DNA of 64,000 nt from Colivicinus sp963607765 (GTDB lineage: Bacteria; Bacillota_I; Bacilli_A; Erysipelotrichales; Erysipelotrichaceae): contig CAVDDT010000023.1 in NCBI GenBank assembly GCA_963607765.1, positions 1 through 64,000 on the forward strand, in the 5' to 3' direction. The first letter of the stretch is position 1. The number at the start of each line of letters is the position of its first letter. Positions 1 through 8,855 of this stretch are shown here, in pieces. Both the position numbers and the translations under genes were made by a program. The notes beneath the pieces were generated by a model. That model made no database searches and was not told the DNA's origin. It worked only from the letters and a program-made list of their open reading frames with translations.

Positions 1-2
1 CT

Positions 3-764
3 GAATCCGTTTCACCATTCACAAAACTATTCTCAAATATGGAAAACGCCTTCTCGGTAGATACCGATGCATTCTCTAGTGCATTCAACTTTAATATGGA
101 TGAAGATGAGTTATCTAGATTAATGTCTAGTATGTTAACAAGTTCTAGTGCTTCATATAAGAACAATTTAATTACACTTGGCTATCAAAACACCGATGAA
201 CCTACAAGTATTTCTTTCTACTTTAATAGTTTTGATACTAAGGAACATTTCTTAAACATCATCAATGACTACAATGATTCAGTAGATGAAGAAAAAGAAA
301 TTAGCTATACAGACATTACAGGCATGTTGATGTCATCAGTCTCAACTATAGTTAATGGTGTTACATATGTATTAATTGCCTTTGTATCTATTTCATTAAT
401 AGTATCAAGTATTATGATTGCAGTAATCACTCTAATAAGTGTAATGGAACGAACAAAGGAAATTGGTATATTAAGAGCAATGGGCGCTAGTAAACATAAT
501 GTAAGCTCAATATTCAATGCGGAAACATTTATTATTGGACTATTGTCAGGTGCGATTGGTGTTGGTGTCTCATATTTACTAACAATCCCAATTAACAGCA
601 TCATCCATAAACTAGCTGGAACAAACGAAATAAGTGCTGTATTAGAATTAAAGCCTGCAATCATACTTGTTATTATTTCAGTAGTACTAACAGTTCTAGC
701 TGGATTTATTCCTAGCAAGAAAGCCGCTAAACAAGATCCAGTTATCGCACTTAGAAGCGAGTAA
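3..764 (+). CDS. FtsX-like ABC transporter permease, C-terminal part (5' truncated by window)
   Basis: The reading frame is open from base 3 with no start, so the gene begins upstream of the window; the ATG at 39 is internal. The visible part has an extracytoplasmic Ser/Asn/Asp-rich segment, then three hydrophobic helices. The cytoplasmic loop after the first helix has the FtsX/MacB signature (MERTKEIGILRAMGAS), where the permease contacts its ATPase. The C-terminus (PSKKAAKQDPVIALRSE) is typical of MacB/LolC-type permeases that move lipids, peptides or antibiotics or drive extracellular signalling. The ATPase partner is presumably upstream and the substrate cannot be read. A terminator follows at 846-872. 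Confidence 0.85.
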   Translation, partial: ESVSPFTKLFSNMENAFSVDTDAFSSAFNFNMDEDELSRLMSSMLTSSSASYKNNLITLGYQNTDEPTSISFYFNSFDTKEHFLNIINDYNDSVDEEKEISYTDITGMLMSSVSTIVNGVTYVLIAFVSISLIVSSIMIAVITLISVMERTKEIGILRAMGASKHNVSSIFNAETFIIGLLSGAIGVGVSYLLTIPINSIIHKLAGTNEISAVLELKPAIILVIISVVLTVLAGFIPSKKAAKQDPVIALRSE

Positions 765-767
765 TTT

Positions 768-962
768 GGAAAATTGTGTAAAATGATAGCTAAAAAGTTT
801 AGAAAAATGTGTAAATTTTAACTATCATATAAAACAATATTTCTCAAAGTGCCTTTATTGAGGCACTTTTTTAATATTCCTAAAAATATTTAAATTTTAA
901 AGAAAATTTAAGAAAAATGTGTAAAATTACATATAAATTTCCAGGAAAAATGTGTAAAATTA
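768..962 (+). repeat. Four short direct repeats upstream of the DUF4143 ATPase
   Basis: Four near-identical copies of GAAAAATGTGTAAAATT start at about 769, 802, 912 and 945. The two pairs each have 33-bp spacing. A 7-bp inverted repeat (ATGATAG at 783-789, CTATCAT at 822-828) flanks copy 2. A terminator stem (846-872) lies between the pairs. Copies 3 and 4 are in frame with the ATPase and would be read as MCKI motifs if its start were placed too early. They look like DNA or RNA recognition sites rather than coding sequence. Confidence 0.7.
846..872 (+). terminator. Rho-independent terminator after the FtsX-type permease
   Basis: A 9-bp stem (AAAGTGCCT at 846-854, AGGCACTTT at 861-869) with a 6-nt loop runs into a T tract. 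Confidence 0.85.
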
Positions 963-976
963 AGTTGAGGTGTGAT

Positions 977-2269
977 ATGAAACGCAATATATTAAATAAA
1001 CTTATAGCTTGGAAGGATGATATAGATAGAAAACCCTTGATAATTAAAGGTGCTAGACAAGTTGGAAAAACTTGGATTATGAAAGAATTTGGTTCAACTT
1101 TTAAAGATGGTTATGTTTATTTTAACTTTGACGAAGAACCGCTATTAGCATCTATCTTTAAAGACACAAAAAATCCAGCTATTATTATCGACAAATTATC
1201 TTTGCTCAAAAATAAAAAAATAAGTCCTGATAATACACTAATTATTTTCGATGAAATTCAAGAGTGTCCAGATGCCCTAAATTCATTAAAATATTTTAAT
1301 GAAAACGCAAAAGAATATCATATAGTTGCCGCTGGAAGCCTACTTGGCACATTGCTTGCTAAACCGAAATCTTACCCAGTTGGACAAGTAAATACATTAA
1401 ATCTTGATCCTTTGACTTTTGATGAATTTTTATGTGCGGTTGATGAATCATTATACAGTTACTACTTATCAATTAAAAAAGATCAATTAATTGATGACAT
1501 ATTTCATAATCGATTACTTGAGGTTTTCAGTACTTATTTAATAGTTGGAGGTATGCCAGAATGTGTCTCCTCTTGGATTACATATAAAGACCCCGAAAAA
1601 ATAAGGCGAATTCAAAAAGAAATCATTGAATTATATGAAAACGACTTTTCAAAGCATAATGGAAACGTAAATGCTGGAAAAATTTTATTAGTATTTAGAA
1701 GCATAGTATCTCAATTAGCCAAAGAAAACAAAAAATTTATTTATGGGACCGTTAAGTCAGGAGCTCGAGCTAGAGAATTTGAAGGAGCAATTGAATGGCT
1801 TGTCTCAGCTGGCATGATTAATAGAGTTGTTAATATTTCTAAAATAGAATATCCATTAAATGCCTTTGATATTTTAGGCCAATTTAAACTATACTTCTTT
1901 GATACAGGACTTTTAAAAAATATGGCAGGACTAGATAATGGTGAAATACTCCTAGACACCGCATATCAATTTAAAGGTCCATTAATTGAAAATTACGTTC
2001 TTCAACAAATTAAAAATGAATTTACAGTTCCACCTCATTACTACTCAAATAAAAATGGAGAATTAGACTTTTTAATTCAAGACAAGACAAATATCATCCC
2101 TATTGAGGTAAAGGCTGGTAATAATAAAAAGGCAACTTCATTTAAAAAATATATTAAAGAAAAAAATCCTACTGTTGCGATTAGATACTCGACTATGGGA
2201 TATAGAAAAGATGGTGAAATAACAAATATTCCTCTTTATCTAGTAAGCAAAACAAAAGAATTAATTTAA
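977..2269 (+). CDS. DUF4143-type AAA ATPase with C-terminal nuclease-like domain
   Basis: 430 residues. The N-terminal AAA module has Walker A GARQVGKTW (about 25-33) and Walker B LIIFDEIQE (about 100). The C-terminal DUF4143 region carries a PD-(D/E)XK-like pattern (GELDFLI, then IPIEVKAG, about 363-385). Family members are common, often multicopy, in gut Bacillota and Bacteroidota, and their function is unknown; the nuclease-like pattern is family knowledge plus inspection. I start it at ATG 977, which has a GAGG Shine-Dalgarno at 967-970. The upstream ATG 917 lies inside a repeat unit and would add 20 residues of repeat-derived sequence. The gene stands alone. A decayed relative lies at 32053-32367. 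Confidence 0.85.
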   Translation: MKRNILNKLIAWKDDIDRKPLIIKGARQVGKTWIMKEFGSTFKDGYVYFNFDEEPLLASIFKDTKNPAIIIDKLSLLKNKKISPDNTLIIFDEIQECPDALNSLKYFNENAKEYHIVAAGSLLGTLLAKPKSYPVGQVNTLNLDPLTFDEFLCAVDESLYSYYLSIKKDQLIDDIFHNRLLEVFSTYLIVGGMPECVSSWITYKDPEKIRRIQKEIIELYENDFSKHNGNVNAGKILLVFRSIVSQLAKENKKFIYGTVKSGARAREFEGAIEWLVSAGMINRVVNISKIEYPLNAFDILGQFKLYFFDTGLLKNMAGLDNGEILLDTAYQFKGPLIENYVLQQIKNEFTVPPHYYSNKNGELDFLIQDKTNIIPIEVKAGNNKKATSFKKYIKEKNPTVAIRYSTMGYRKDGEITNIPLYLVSKTKELI

Positions 2270-2353
2270 ATCAACATTTTTATTTATTTGTGTTGTTTGT
2301 TTAAAACTTAAAAAAATATAAATTATTATTGTCAAAAGACAGGAGGAAACAAA

Positions 2354-2710
2354 ATGAACACAGATAAAATTTATGCTGAACAACTTGCTAATGAATATGC
2401 ACCAAAGGACACTTCTAAAGTGGTAGCTTTAAAAAAACTTGATAAGAAAGCTAAATTACCAGCTACTATTTTTACTTATACTCTTGGCATTATTTCAACA
2501 CTATTATTGGGAGTTGGTATGTGCCTATCTATGAAAGTTATTGGAAATGGAAGTAATGCCTCATTTATCGGTGGAATTATCATCGGTATAATTGGAATAG
2601 TTGGAATATGTGTTAACTACCCACTTTATACAAAAATGCTAGTTAAAGGAAAAGAAAAGTATGCTTTTGAAATAATTGAACTAGCTAAGCAAATTACCGG
2701 TAAGGAATAA
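2354..2710 (+). CDS. Small two-helix membrane protein, function unknown
   Basis: 118 residues with a strong AGGAGG ribosome site (about 2340-2345). A charged N-terminal 35 residues is followed by two transmembrane helices (about 37-60 and 66-92) joined by a short Gly/Asn loop, and a cytoplasmic tail rich in Lys and Glu. It resembles a conserved small membrane family of Clostridia sometimes labelled dihydropteridine reductase, a label nothing in the sequence supports. The TetR gene begins 2 nt downstream, so the two are co-transcribed and the regulator probably controls this protein. Confidence 0.7.
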   Translation: MNTDKIYAEQLANEYAPKDTSKVVALKKLDKKAKLPATIFTYTLGIISTLLLGVGMCLSMKVIGNGSNASFIGGIIIGIIGIVGICVNYPLYTKMLVKGKEKYAFEIIELAKQITGKE

Positions 2711-2712
2711 AC

Positions 2713-3300
2713 GTGAATAAATCAGAAAGCAAATACTTTAATACCGCAAAACTAATGGACGAGGCATTTATTAAAATATTAGAAAAGAAAGACCTTCCTT
2801 TTATTACGGTAAAAGAAATATGTGAAAAAGCAGGCGTAAATAGATCAACGTTCTATCTTCATTATGAAACCATAAATGATTTGTTAGTAGAAAGTATCGA
2901 AAACTTAAACAATGATTTCTTCACTTATATGGATAACAATATTGGTAAAAAGGCCGTTAATTTACATACCGATTCAAATTTAGAACTATATTTTATCAAG
3001 TCGGAATATCTTATTCCTTATTTAAACTATATTAAAGATAATAGAAAGATATATAGACTTTTTTCAGAAAACTATGAACTTTTAAATTCATACAATATCT
3101 ACGACAAAATGTTTAAAAATATATTCACACCAATATTATTCAAATACAACGTTTTAGAAAAAGATCATAAATATATTATTCGTTTCTATATAGATGGAAT
3201 TAGCGCCATTATTAAAGTCTGGTTAGAAAACGATTGCCAAGATGATATTGAATATATAGTTTCTCTAATTCAAAGCCATATACCAAAACCAAAGAAATAA
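2713..3300 (+). CDS. TetR/AcrR-family transcriptional regulator
   Basis: 195 residues, probably starting at GTG 2713 directly after the preceding stop. The N-terminal helix-turn-helix (FITVKEICEKAGVNRSTFYLHY, about 29-50) is the TetR DNA-binding motif. The remainder is a helical ligand/dimerisation domain of the DhaS/TetR_C-like type with aromatic residues and no recognisable ligand site. It forms a two-gene operon with the small membrane protein at 2354. No clear terminator follows before the rho promoter. Confidence 0.85.
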   Translation: MNKSESKYFNTAKLMDEAFIKILEKKDLPFITVKEICEKAGVNRSTFYLHYETINDLLVESIENLNNDFFTYMDNNIGKKAVNLHTDSNLELYFIKSEYLIPYLNYIKDNRKIYRLFSENYELLNSYNIYDKMFKNIFTPILFKYNVLEKDHKYIIRFYIDGISAIIKVWLENDCQDDIEYIVSLIQSHIPKPKK

Positions 3301-3326
3301 TAAAACCAAAATAACCTTTTATGAAA

Positions 3327-3332
3327 TATAAT
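3327..3332 (+). promoter_or_regulatory. -10 element of rho; predicted leaderless start
   Basis: TATAAT at 3327-3332 ends 7 nt before the rho ATG (3340) and there is no Shine-Dalgarno. A start site about 7 nt after the -10 would be the A of the ATG. Confidence 0.6.
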
Positions 3333-3339
3333 AGTTGTT

Positions 3340-4605
3340 ATGAATAAAGAAGAATTATCTAATTTAAAAGTAACAGAATTAAAAGAACTAGCTAAAGAAA
3401 ATAATATTGATGTAGCTGGTCTTAAAAAAGATGAAATCGTATATAAATTATCTTCAATATACGAGAAAAAAGAAGAAAAGAAAGAAAATAGCTATCCTGT
3501 ATCAGGTATCCTTACAATACTAGAAGATGGCTTTGGTTTTATTAGAAGTGATAACTTTTCTAATGATGACGAAAATGTTTATGTATCTCCTACATTCATC
3601 AAAAAATTTAGATTAAGACAAGGTGACCATATTATTGGCAAAAAAAGAGATCCCAAAGACAACGAAAGATACTATTCTCTAATCTATATCGACAAAATTA
3701 ATTATCAAAATACAGATATGATTAGAAATAGAGTGTCTTTTGAAGATTTAACACCTATTTTTCCTAATCAAAGAGTAAAACTAGAAAGAAGCGGTCAATC
3801 TCTTGCGATGAGAGTAGTTGATTTAATTGCTCCTGTTGGCAAAGGACAAAGAGGTCTTATTGTATCTCCTCCAAAGGCTGGAAAAACCACAATTCTAAAA
3901 GACATTGCTTTATCAATATTGGCATCATGCCCAAAGGCACATCTAATCGTCTTACTAATAGATGAAAGACCAGAAGAAGTAACCGATATAAAAGAAGTAA
4001 TTAAAGGAGATAATGTTGAAATATTCTATTCAACATTTGATGAACAACCTTCTCGTCATAAATATGTCTCTGAAATGACAATTGAACATGCAAAAAGACT
4101 TGTTGAAGTGGGAGAAGATGTATTTATCTTACTAGATTCTATTACTAGATTATCAAGAGCCTACAATCTAACTGAACAATCAAGTGGCAAGACTTTATCT
4201 GGTGGTTTAGATCCAAATGCCTTATATATGCCAAAAAGATTCTTCGGCGCAGCAAGAAATACTAAAGAAAAAGGTTCTCTTACAATATTGGCAACAGCTC
4301 TTGTTGACACTGGATCAAAAATGGACGATGTCATTTATGAAGAATTTAAGGGAACTGGTAATATGGAGCTTATCTTATCAAGAAAACTCCAAGAAAGAAG
4401 GTTATTCCCAGCTATCGATATTCCAAAATCTGGCACTAGAAGAGAAGATTTATTACTAACGCAAAAAGAACAATTAGCCGTAAATATTATCCGAAGAGAT
4501 TTAATCAACTATATGCGTGATGATTCAATTGATAACTTAATAAATCTGTTCATCAAAACAATCGATAATAATCAGTTAGTTGATTTAATAATCAGCAGGA
4601 AATAA
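3340..4605 (+). CDS. rho: Transcription termination factor Rho
   Basis: 421 residues. The order is a Rho N-terminal SAP-like helix bundle (1-45), a cold-shock RNA-binding domain (about 52-120, with GFGFIR), and a RecA-type ATPase with P-loop PPKAGKTT (about 176-184), Walker B LIVLLIDERPEEV and the Q/R-loop region. Rho is a hexameric RNA helicase that ends transcription at C-rich untranslated sites. The N-terminal insert is short and Lys/Glu-rich, close to the minimal Rho form. The gene is monocistronic, with its own -10 and a terminator just after the stop. Confidence 0.97.
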   Translation: MNKEELSNLKVTELKELAKENNIDVAGLKKDEIVYKLSSIYEKKEEKKENSYPVSGILTILEDGFGFIRSDNFSNDDENVYVSPTFIKKFRLRQGDHIIGKKRDPKDNERYYSLIYIDKINYQNTDMIRNRVSFEDLTPIFPNQRVKLERSGQSLAMRVVDLIAPVGKGQRGLIVSPPKAGKTTILKDIALSILASCPKAHLIVLLIDERPEEVTDIKEVIKGDNVEIFYSTFDEQPSRHKYVSEMTIEHAKRLVEVGEDVFILLDSITRLSRAYNLTEQSSGKTLSGGLDPNALYMPKRFFGAARNTKEKGSLTILATALVDTGSKMDDVIYEEFKGTGNMELILSRKLQERRLFPAIDIPKSGTRREDLLLTQKEQLAVNIIRRDLINYMRDDSIDNLINLFIKTIDNNQLVDLIISRK

Positions 4606-4637
4606 ACAAAGCCACACATTTAGTATGGCTTTGTTTA
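4606..4637 (+). terminator. Rho-independent terminator of rho
   Basis: Stem ACAAAGCCA (4606-4614) with TGGCTTTGT (4626-4634), followed by a T-rich stretch, starts directly after the rho stop. Confidence 0.85.
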
Positions 4638-4659
4638 TATATATCAAATCACTATAAGC

Positions 4660-4690
4660 AAAATAAAAAGAAGATTAGTTACATCTTCTT
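4660..4690 (-). terminator. Rho-independent terminator of the pyrR-gpsA operon
   Basis: On the minus strand AAGAAGAT (4690-4683) pairs with ATCTTCTT (4675-4668) and is followed by TTTTATTTTG. The stem overlaps the gpsA stop codon. Confidence 0.75.
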
Positions 4691-5690
4691 AAATAGCTTC
4701 ATTTTTTAATTCTCTAGCAAATAGTCTAGAAACAGCCTCTCTTGGACTTAAACCATTATAAATAATTTCATTAACAGTATAGGCAATAGGCATTTCAACA
4801 TTATTTTCCTTACTCAATTTAAGTGCAGCAGGCAAAGCGTTAATTCCCTCAACAACCATTCCAATCTCTTTTACGGCATCATTTGGATTAACACCACTGC
4901 CAATCAAATAACCACATTTATTATTTCTGCTATGCTTACTAGTGCAAGTAACAATTAAATCTCCAACACCAGCCAAGCCACTAAAAGTCTCATTTGTACA
5001 CCCAAGTTTAAAGCCAAGTCTCTTTATTTCTTGAAGGCCCCTTGTGATAAGTGCCGCCTTAGCATTATCACCAAAACCTAAGCCATCAGACATTCCAGCA
5101 GCTAAAGCAATAATATTTTTAAGAGCGCCACATATTTCAGTGCCACGAATATCGCTATTTGTATATACCCTAAAGAAACTATTAGAAAAAATTTCTTGAA
5201 CTAACTTTGCGCTTTCTTCATCCTTACTAGCCGAAACAATAGCAGTAGGCATATCTTTTATAACCTCTTCTGCATGAGTTGGACCGCTTAAACAAACTAG
5301 TTTAATGTTTGGCTTCTTAACCTCATCGTAAATAACTTCACTTAGGGTCATTAAAGTTTCTTTTTCAATACCTTTTGACACATCAACAATCAATTGATTA
5401 TCACTAATGTAATCTTTAGCTTTTCTAGCTGTTTCTCTAATACAAACAGAAGGTACCGCAAAAACAACCATATCTTTATTAAGACATGCATCCTTAATTT
5501 CAAAAGTAAATCTTAAAGAATCTGGTAAAACAATATCCTTAAAATTTGGATGAATATGTGTCTTATTTAAATTTAAAACAGCATTTTCATTGTGTGACCA
5601 AACAGTCACATCATATCCTTTATTAGCCAAAAGTCTTGCCAAGGCAATACCCCAAGTACCAGCTCCAAGTACACCAATTGACTTACGCAT
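4689..5690 (-). CDS. gpsA: NAD(P)H-dependent glycerol-3-phosphate dehydrogenase GpsA
   Basis: 333 residues, the family length. It reduces dihydroxyacetone phosphate to sn-glycerol-3-phosphate for phospholipid synthesis in the cytosol. The N-terminal Rossmann motif GAGTWGIALA (8-17), the SGPTHAEEV segment and the catalytic-lysine region GALKNIIALAAGMSDGLGFG (about 190-210) are intact. Its ATG overlaps the mnmG stop by 8 bp, so it is the last gene of the pyrR-DUF523-HPt-like-mnmG-gpsA operon. The catabolic GlpA-type unit at 60.5-63.6 kb runs the opposite reaction. Confidence 0.97.
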   Translation of the reverse strand: MRKSIGVLGAGTWGIALARLLANKGYDVTVWSHNENAVLNLNKTHIHPNFKDIVLPDSLRFTFEIKDACLNKDMVVFAVPSVCIRETARKAKDYISDNQLIVDVSKGIEKETLMTLSEVIYDEVKKPNIKLVCLSGPTHAEEVIKDMPTAIVSASKDEESAKLVQEIFSNSFFRVYTNSDIRGTEICGALKNIIALAAGMSDGLGFGDNAKAALITRGLQEIKRLGFKLGCTNETFSGLAGVGDLIVTCTSKHSRNNKCGYLIGSGVNPNDAVKEIGMVVEGINALPAALKLSKENNVEMPIAYTVNEIIYNGLSPREAVSRLFARELKNEAI

Positions 5691-7557
5691 TCTTAGTACC
5701 CAATTGTTTAATAAACACCGCCAAAACTTGAATATCAGCTGGATTAATACCAGAAATTCTACTAGCTTGGCCTAAAGTAAATGGCTTAATTTGATTAAGT
5801 TTTTGTCTAGCCTCAAGCCTCAAATTATCCACATGGCTATAATCAATATCTTGAGGAAGTTTTAAGCTATCCATCTTAAGCATACGATTAGCCTCTTTTT
5901 TAGCCTTTTCAATATAGCCCTCATATCTTATTTCGATTTGAGCGTTCTTAATCGTCTCACTATCATAATTGTCGTTATGCAATAAAGCTAAAACATTCTT
6001 AGTTTCTACACTAGGCCTTTTAACCAACTCATAGGCATTGTAAGATGTGTTATCATTTTCCTCATAGCCTAATGTCTTTAAATAATCATTAACGCCAGTC
6101 TCATAACTAACCTTAGTTTCCTTCAAATAATTAATTAAATTATTAACACTTTCTTCTTTAGCAAGATATCTTTGGTATCTCTCTTCACTAATAAGCTTAT
6201 TTTCATAACCATATTTAATTAATCTATTTTCCGCATTATCATGTCTCATTAAAAGACGATACTCTGCCCTACTTGTAAGAAGACGATAAGGTTCCTTAGT
6301 ACCCTTAGTAACTAAGTCATCAATCATTACGCCAATATAAGCTTCATCCCTTTTTAAAATTAAAGGCTCTAAATTCTCAAGTTTACGATAAGCATTAATG
6401 CCAGCCATAATACCTAATCCTGCAGCCTCTTCATATCCTGAAGTTCCAAGTATTTGACCACCAATAAACAACCCAGAAATCTCTTTCATTTCAAGATTTG
6501 CCTTAACTTGTAAAGGATCTATCGCATCATATTCAATCGCATAAGCGTACTTAACAATTTCTGCGTTTTCTAAGCCAATTACTGAATGGACCATTTCTTC
6601 TTGAACATCAGTAGGCATTGAAGTAGAAAAACCTTGTACATAAGTAAGATCATTATCTTTAGTTAAAGGCTCTAGGAAAAGTTGATGTCTTTCTTTGTCA
6701 GAAAATCTAACAATCTTATCTTCAAAAGAAGGACAATATCTAGGCCCTACACCCTTTACAACACCAGAGTACATACTAGATTTATTTAAGTTTTTTTGAA
6801 CAATCTCTTTAGTCTTGTCTGTTGTATAAGTTAAATAACAAGGCATCTGTTTATCAAAAGGAAGTAAATCCTCCCACTTACTATCTTCTGAAAACCTAAT
6901 ATGATCATTAGTACCAGGCTCATAACTAGTCTTAGAAAAATCAATTGAACTAGTTTTTACTCTAGGCGGAGTACCTGTTTTAAGTCTAAACAATCTAATT
7001 CCAAGTTTTCTTAAAGACTCACTTAAATTCTTGGTGGTAGGTTCATTATCAGGACCTCCAGGAGTAACGGTAGCTGAAATCATTCGACAAGAATCCATAT
7101 AAGTACCAGTAGTTAATACGCAAACTTTGCCTTCAATAATTCCCTGTTTTTGTAATCTAACAGCTTTAAATACCTTATTATCACAAATAACTTCTTCAAC
7201 AATATCCTCAAACAAAGTCAAATGCTCAGTATTCTTACACAATTCCTGCATGGTCTTAGAATATGCTTCCTTATCAGATTGAACACGCATACTCCAAACA
7301 CCAGGACCTTTAGTGGTATTAAGCATCTTAAATTGTAATGCGGTTTTATCAGCGACCTTAGGCATAACGCCACCTAAAGCATCTATTTCTCTTACCACAA
7401 TCCCCTTAGCTGGACCACCAACCGATGGGTTACATGGCATATTAGCTATATGATTAAAAGATATAGTTACTAATGCGGTTTCTTTTCCTGCATGAGCTAA
7501 AGCCATCGCAGCTTCAACACCAGCATGCCCTGCACCAACTACAATTGCCTCAAACAT
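5683..7557 (-). CDS. mnmG: tRNA uridine-5-carboxymethylaminomethyl modification enzyme MnmG (GidA)
   Basis: 624 residues. With MnmE (not in this window) it installs carboxymethylaminomethyl at wobble U34 of tRNAs. The N-terminal FAD fold VVGAGHAGVEAA, the PCNPSVGGPAKG motif, and the C-terminal SRAEYRLLMRHDNAENRL and helical tRNA-binding tail are all present. I chose ATG 7557, 8 nt downstream of an AGAGGTG site; the in-frame GTG at 7566 adds only three residues. It overlaps the upstream HPt-like gene by 8 bp. In many Bacillota mnmG sits beside mnmE at the origin; here it is about 20 kb from dnaA with no mnmE. Confidence 0.97.
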   Translation of the reverse strand: MFEAIVVGAGHAGVEAAMALAHAGKETALVTISFNHIANMPCNPSVGGPAKGIVVREIDALGGVMPKVADKTALQFKMLNTTKGPGVWSMRVQSDKEAYSKTMQELCKNTEHLTLFEDIVEEVICDNKVFKAVRLQKQGIIEGKVCVLTTGTYMDSCRMISATVTPGGPDNEPTTKNLSESLRKLGIRLFRLKTGTPPRVKTSSIDFSKTSYEPGTNDHIRFSEDSKWEDLLPFDKQMPCYLTYTTDKTKEIVQKNLNKSSMYSGVVKGVGPRYCPSFEDKIVRFSDKERHQLFLEPLTKDNDLTYVQGFSTSMPTDVQEEMVHSVIGLENAEIVKYAYAIEYDAIDPLQVKANLEMKEISGLFIGGQILGTSGYEEAAGLGIMAGINAYRKLENLEPLILKRDEAYIGVMIDDLVTKGTKEPYRLLTSRAEYRLLMRHDNAENRLIKYGYENKLISEERYQRYLAKEESVNNLINYLKETKVSYETGVNDYLKTLGYEENDNTSYNAYELVKRPSVETKNVLALLHNDNYDSETIKNAQIEIRYEGYIEKAKKEANRMLKMDSLKLPQDIDYSHVDNLRLEARQKLNQIKPFTLGQASRISGINPADIQVLAVFIKQLGTKNA

Positions 7558-7885
7558 TAAAAGCACCTCTTATCTTATTGTATTCAATAAGCATTTCATC
7601 ATAATGTTTTAAAACATCACCATATGTTTCTTCTTGTAAATCTTCATATATTTCAACAAGCGCAATATATAAGGGATATAAGCACAAATCTTGAGCTAAG
7701 ATAAATAGACCTTTTGTGGCATCCTTAGCCAAAGCATAATCCTCATCTTCTAAATACTTGCCAATTCCCTTAAAAAATTCATCGCCCAAATAGATATTAA
7801 CAATATTTTCATATTCATTAATATCAGGAAACTTACCTATAATCATGTCGTAATTTAATCCGACGTTTTCATACTTACTCTTCAT
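7550..7885 (-). CDS. Small helical protein resembling an HPt domain without the phospho-histidine
   Basis: 111 residues, predicted all helical. Residues about 48-85 (ALAKDATKGLFILAQDL and following) match the layout of histidine phosphotransfer domains, where the usual His of HxLKG would fall on Asp. It could be a degenerate HPt fold used as a binding protein, or an unrelated four-helix bundle. It sits between DUF523 and mnmG with ATGA-type overlaps on both sides, so it is translated with housekeeping genes. No sensor kinase or response regulator is nearby. The family call is inference. Confidence 0.5.
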   Translation of the reverse strand: MKSKYENVGLNYDMIIGKFPDINEYENIVNIYLGDEFFKGIGKYLEDEDYALAKDATKGLFILAQDLCLYPLYIALVEIYEDLQEETYGDVLKHYDEMLIEYNKIRGAFNV

Positions 7886-8313
7886 AACCTATTTATTATA
7901 TCCTCTTCAGTATAGATGATAAAACCATTTTCCTTAAGTAATTTAGCACAAACTCCATCACCATCAATTAGTTTTCCATCAAAAGATCCATCATATATTT
8001 TATCTTTTCCACAGCTTGGGCTCTTACTCTTTAATATACAATAATCTACATTATTTAACTTAGCTATGTCCAGGGCAATATTTGCACCATCCTGATAATT
8101 AGAAGTAACATCTACTCCTTCATAATTAAATACTTTATCACCTGAAACTTCTGATTTAACTCTAGGAGTAGGAAGACCCCCTAGTTGTTCAGGACATACA
8201 GGAATCAAAACATTATCTTTGCTTAATTCTCTTATTTTTTTATATAAAACAGATTTTCCATCATATCTTGTTTTATATCCCAAAAGACAAGCACTAATTA
8301 GAATCTTAGCCAT
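7882..8313 (-). CDS. DUF523 family protein (YbbK-like)
   Basis: 143 residues. It shows the DUF523 hallmarks: ISACLLGYKTRYDGKS at the N-terminus, PVCPEQLGGLPTPR (about 39-52) and KSPSCG (about 97-102) with conserved cysteines, ending in GDGVCAKLLKENG. The biochemical role is unknown; conserved Cys in CLLG, PVCPE and PSCG suggests metal or thiol chemistry (inference). It overlaps pyrR at its start and the HPt-like gene at its end, within the pyrR operon. Confidence 0.85.
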   Translation of the reverse strand: MAKILISACLLGYKTRYDGKSVLYKKIRELSKDNVLIPVCPEQLGGLPTPRVKSEVSGDKVFNYEGVDVTSNYQDGANIALDIAKLNNVDYCILKSKSPSCGKDKIYDGSFDGKLIDGDGVCAKLLKENGFIIYTEEDIINRL

Positions 8314-8848
8314 TATCTTTCTTATACAAATCTACTTCAGTGACACCATCGATTTCCTTTAATTTAACCTTAATGATCTCACTTCTACTTGTAGGAACAT
8401 TCTTGCCAACATAGTCTGGCTTAATAGGAAGTTCACGATGGCCTCTATCTACTAGTACCGCTAAAGAAATCTTTTTTGGACGGCCCATCTTAAAAATGGC
8501 TTCGATAGCTGCCCTAACCGTTCTTCCTGTATAAATAACATCATCAACAATAACTACTTCCTTATTAGTTACATCAATACCTGGAAGTTTATTATTTACA
8601 GTAGGCATATCTGATAGTTTAGATAAATCATCACGATAGAATGTAATATCAAGACTAGTAACCTCTACATCAATATCATTGTGTTCCTTTATCTTATTTT
8701 GAAGAGTTTTAGCGATGGGAACACCTCTTGTCTTAATACCAATTAAAACCAAATCATTTATATCTTCTGCTTTTTCTGTAATCTCAAAAGAAATACGCGT
8801 AAGCGCTCTATTTACTGCAATTTCATCAAATAACTGTACATTACTCAT
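8306..8848 (-). CDS. pyrR: Bifunctional pyrimidine regulator PyrR / uracil phosphoribosyltransferase
   Basis: 180 residues, the normal PyrR length. The PRPP-binding signature VVIVDDVIYTGRT (about 98-110) and the dimer/RNA-binding basic patch RPKKISLAVLVDRGHRELPIKPDYVGKNVPT are present. PyrR with UMP binds a hairpin in pyrimidine-gene leaders and promotes termination; a matching leader precedes divergent uraA. The start ATG 8848 has no Shine-Dalgarno, and a TATAAT lies 7 nt upstream, so the message is probably leaderless and not itself attenuated. It is the first gene of a five-gene operon ending at gpsA. Confidence 0.95.
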   Translation of the reverse strand: MSNVQLFDEIAVNRALTRISFEITEKAEDINDLVLIGIKTRGVPIAKTLQNKIKEHNDIDVEVTSLDITFYRDDLSKLSDMPTVNNKLPGIDVTNKEVVIVDDVIYTGRTVRAAIEAIFKMGRPKKISLAVLVDRGHRELPIKPDYVGKNVPTSRSEIIKVKLKEIDGVTEVDLYKKDNG

Positions 8849-8855
8849 ACAATAT

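Noticed and set aside
768..962. Repeats considered as a CRISPR array
   Set aside because: Repeats are about 17 bp, only four, in two unequal groups, with no cas genes; the brnTA 12-bp iterons were rejected for the same reason.
917..976. N-terminal MCKI-containing extension of the DUF4143 ATPase
   Set aside because: It is repeat DNA; ATG 977 has the ribosome site and begins the conserved family sequence.
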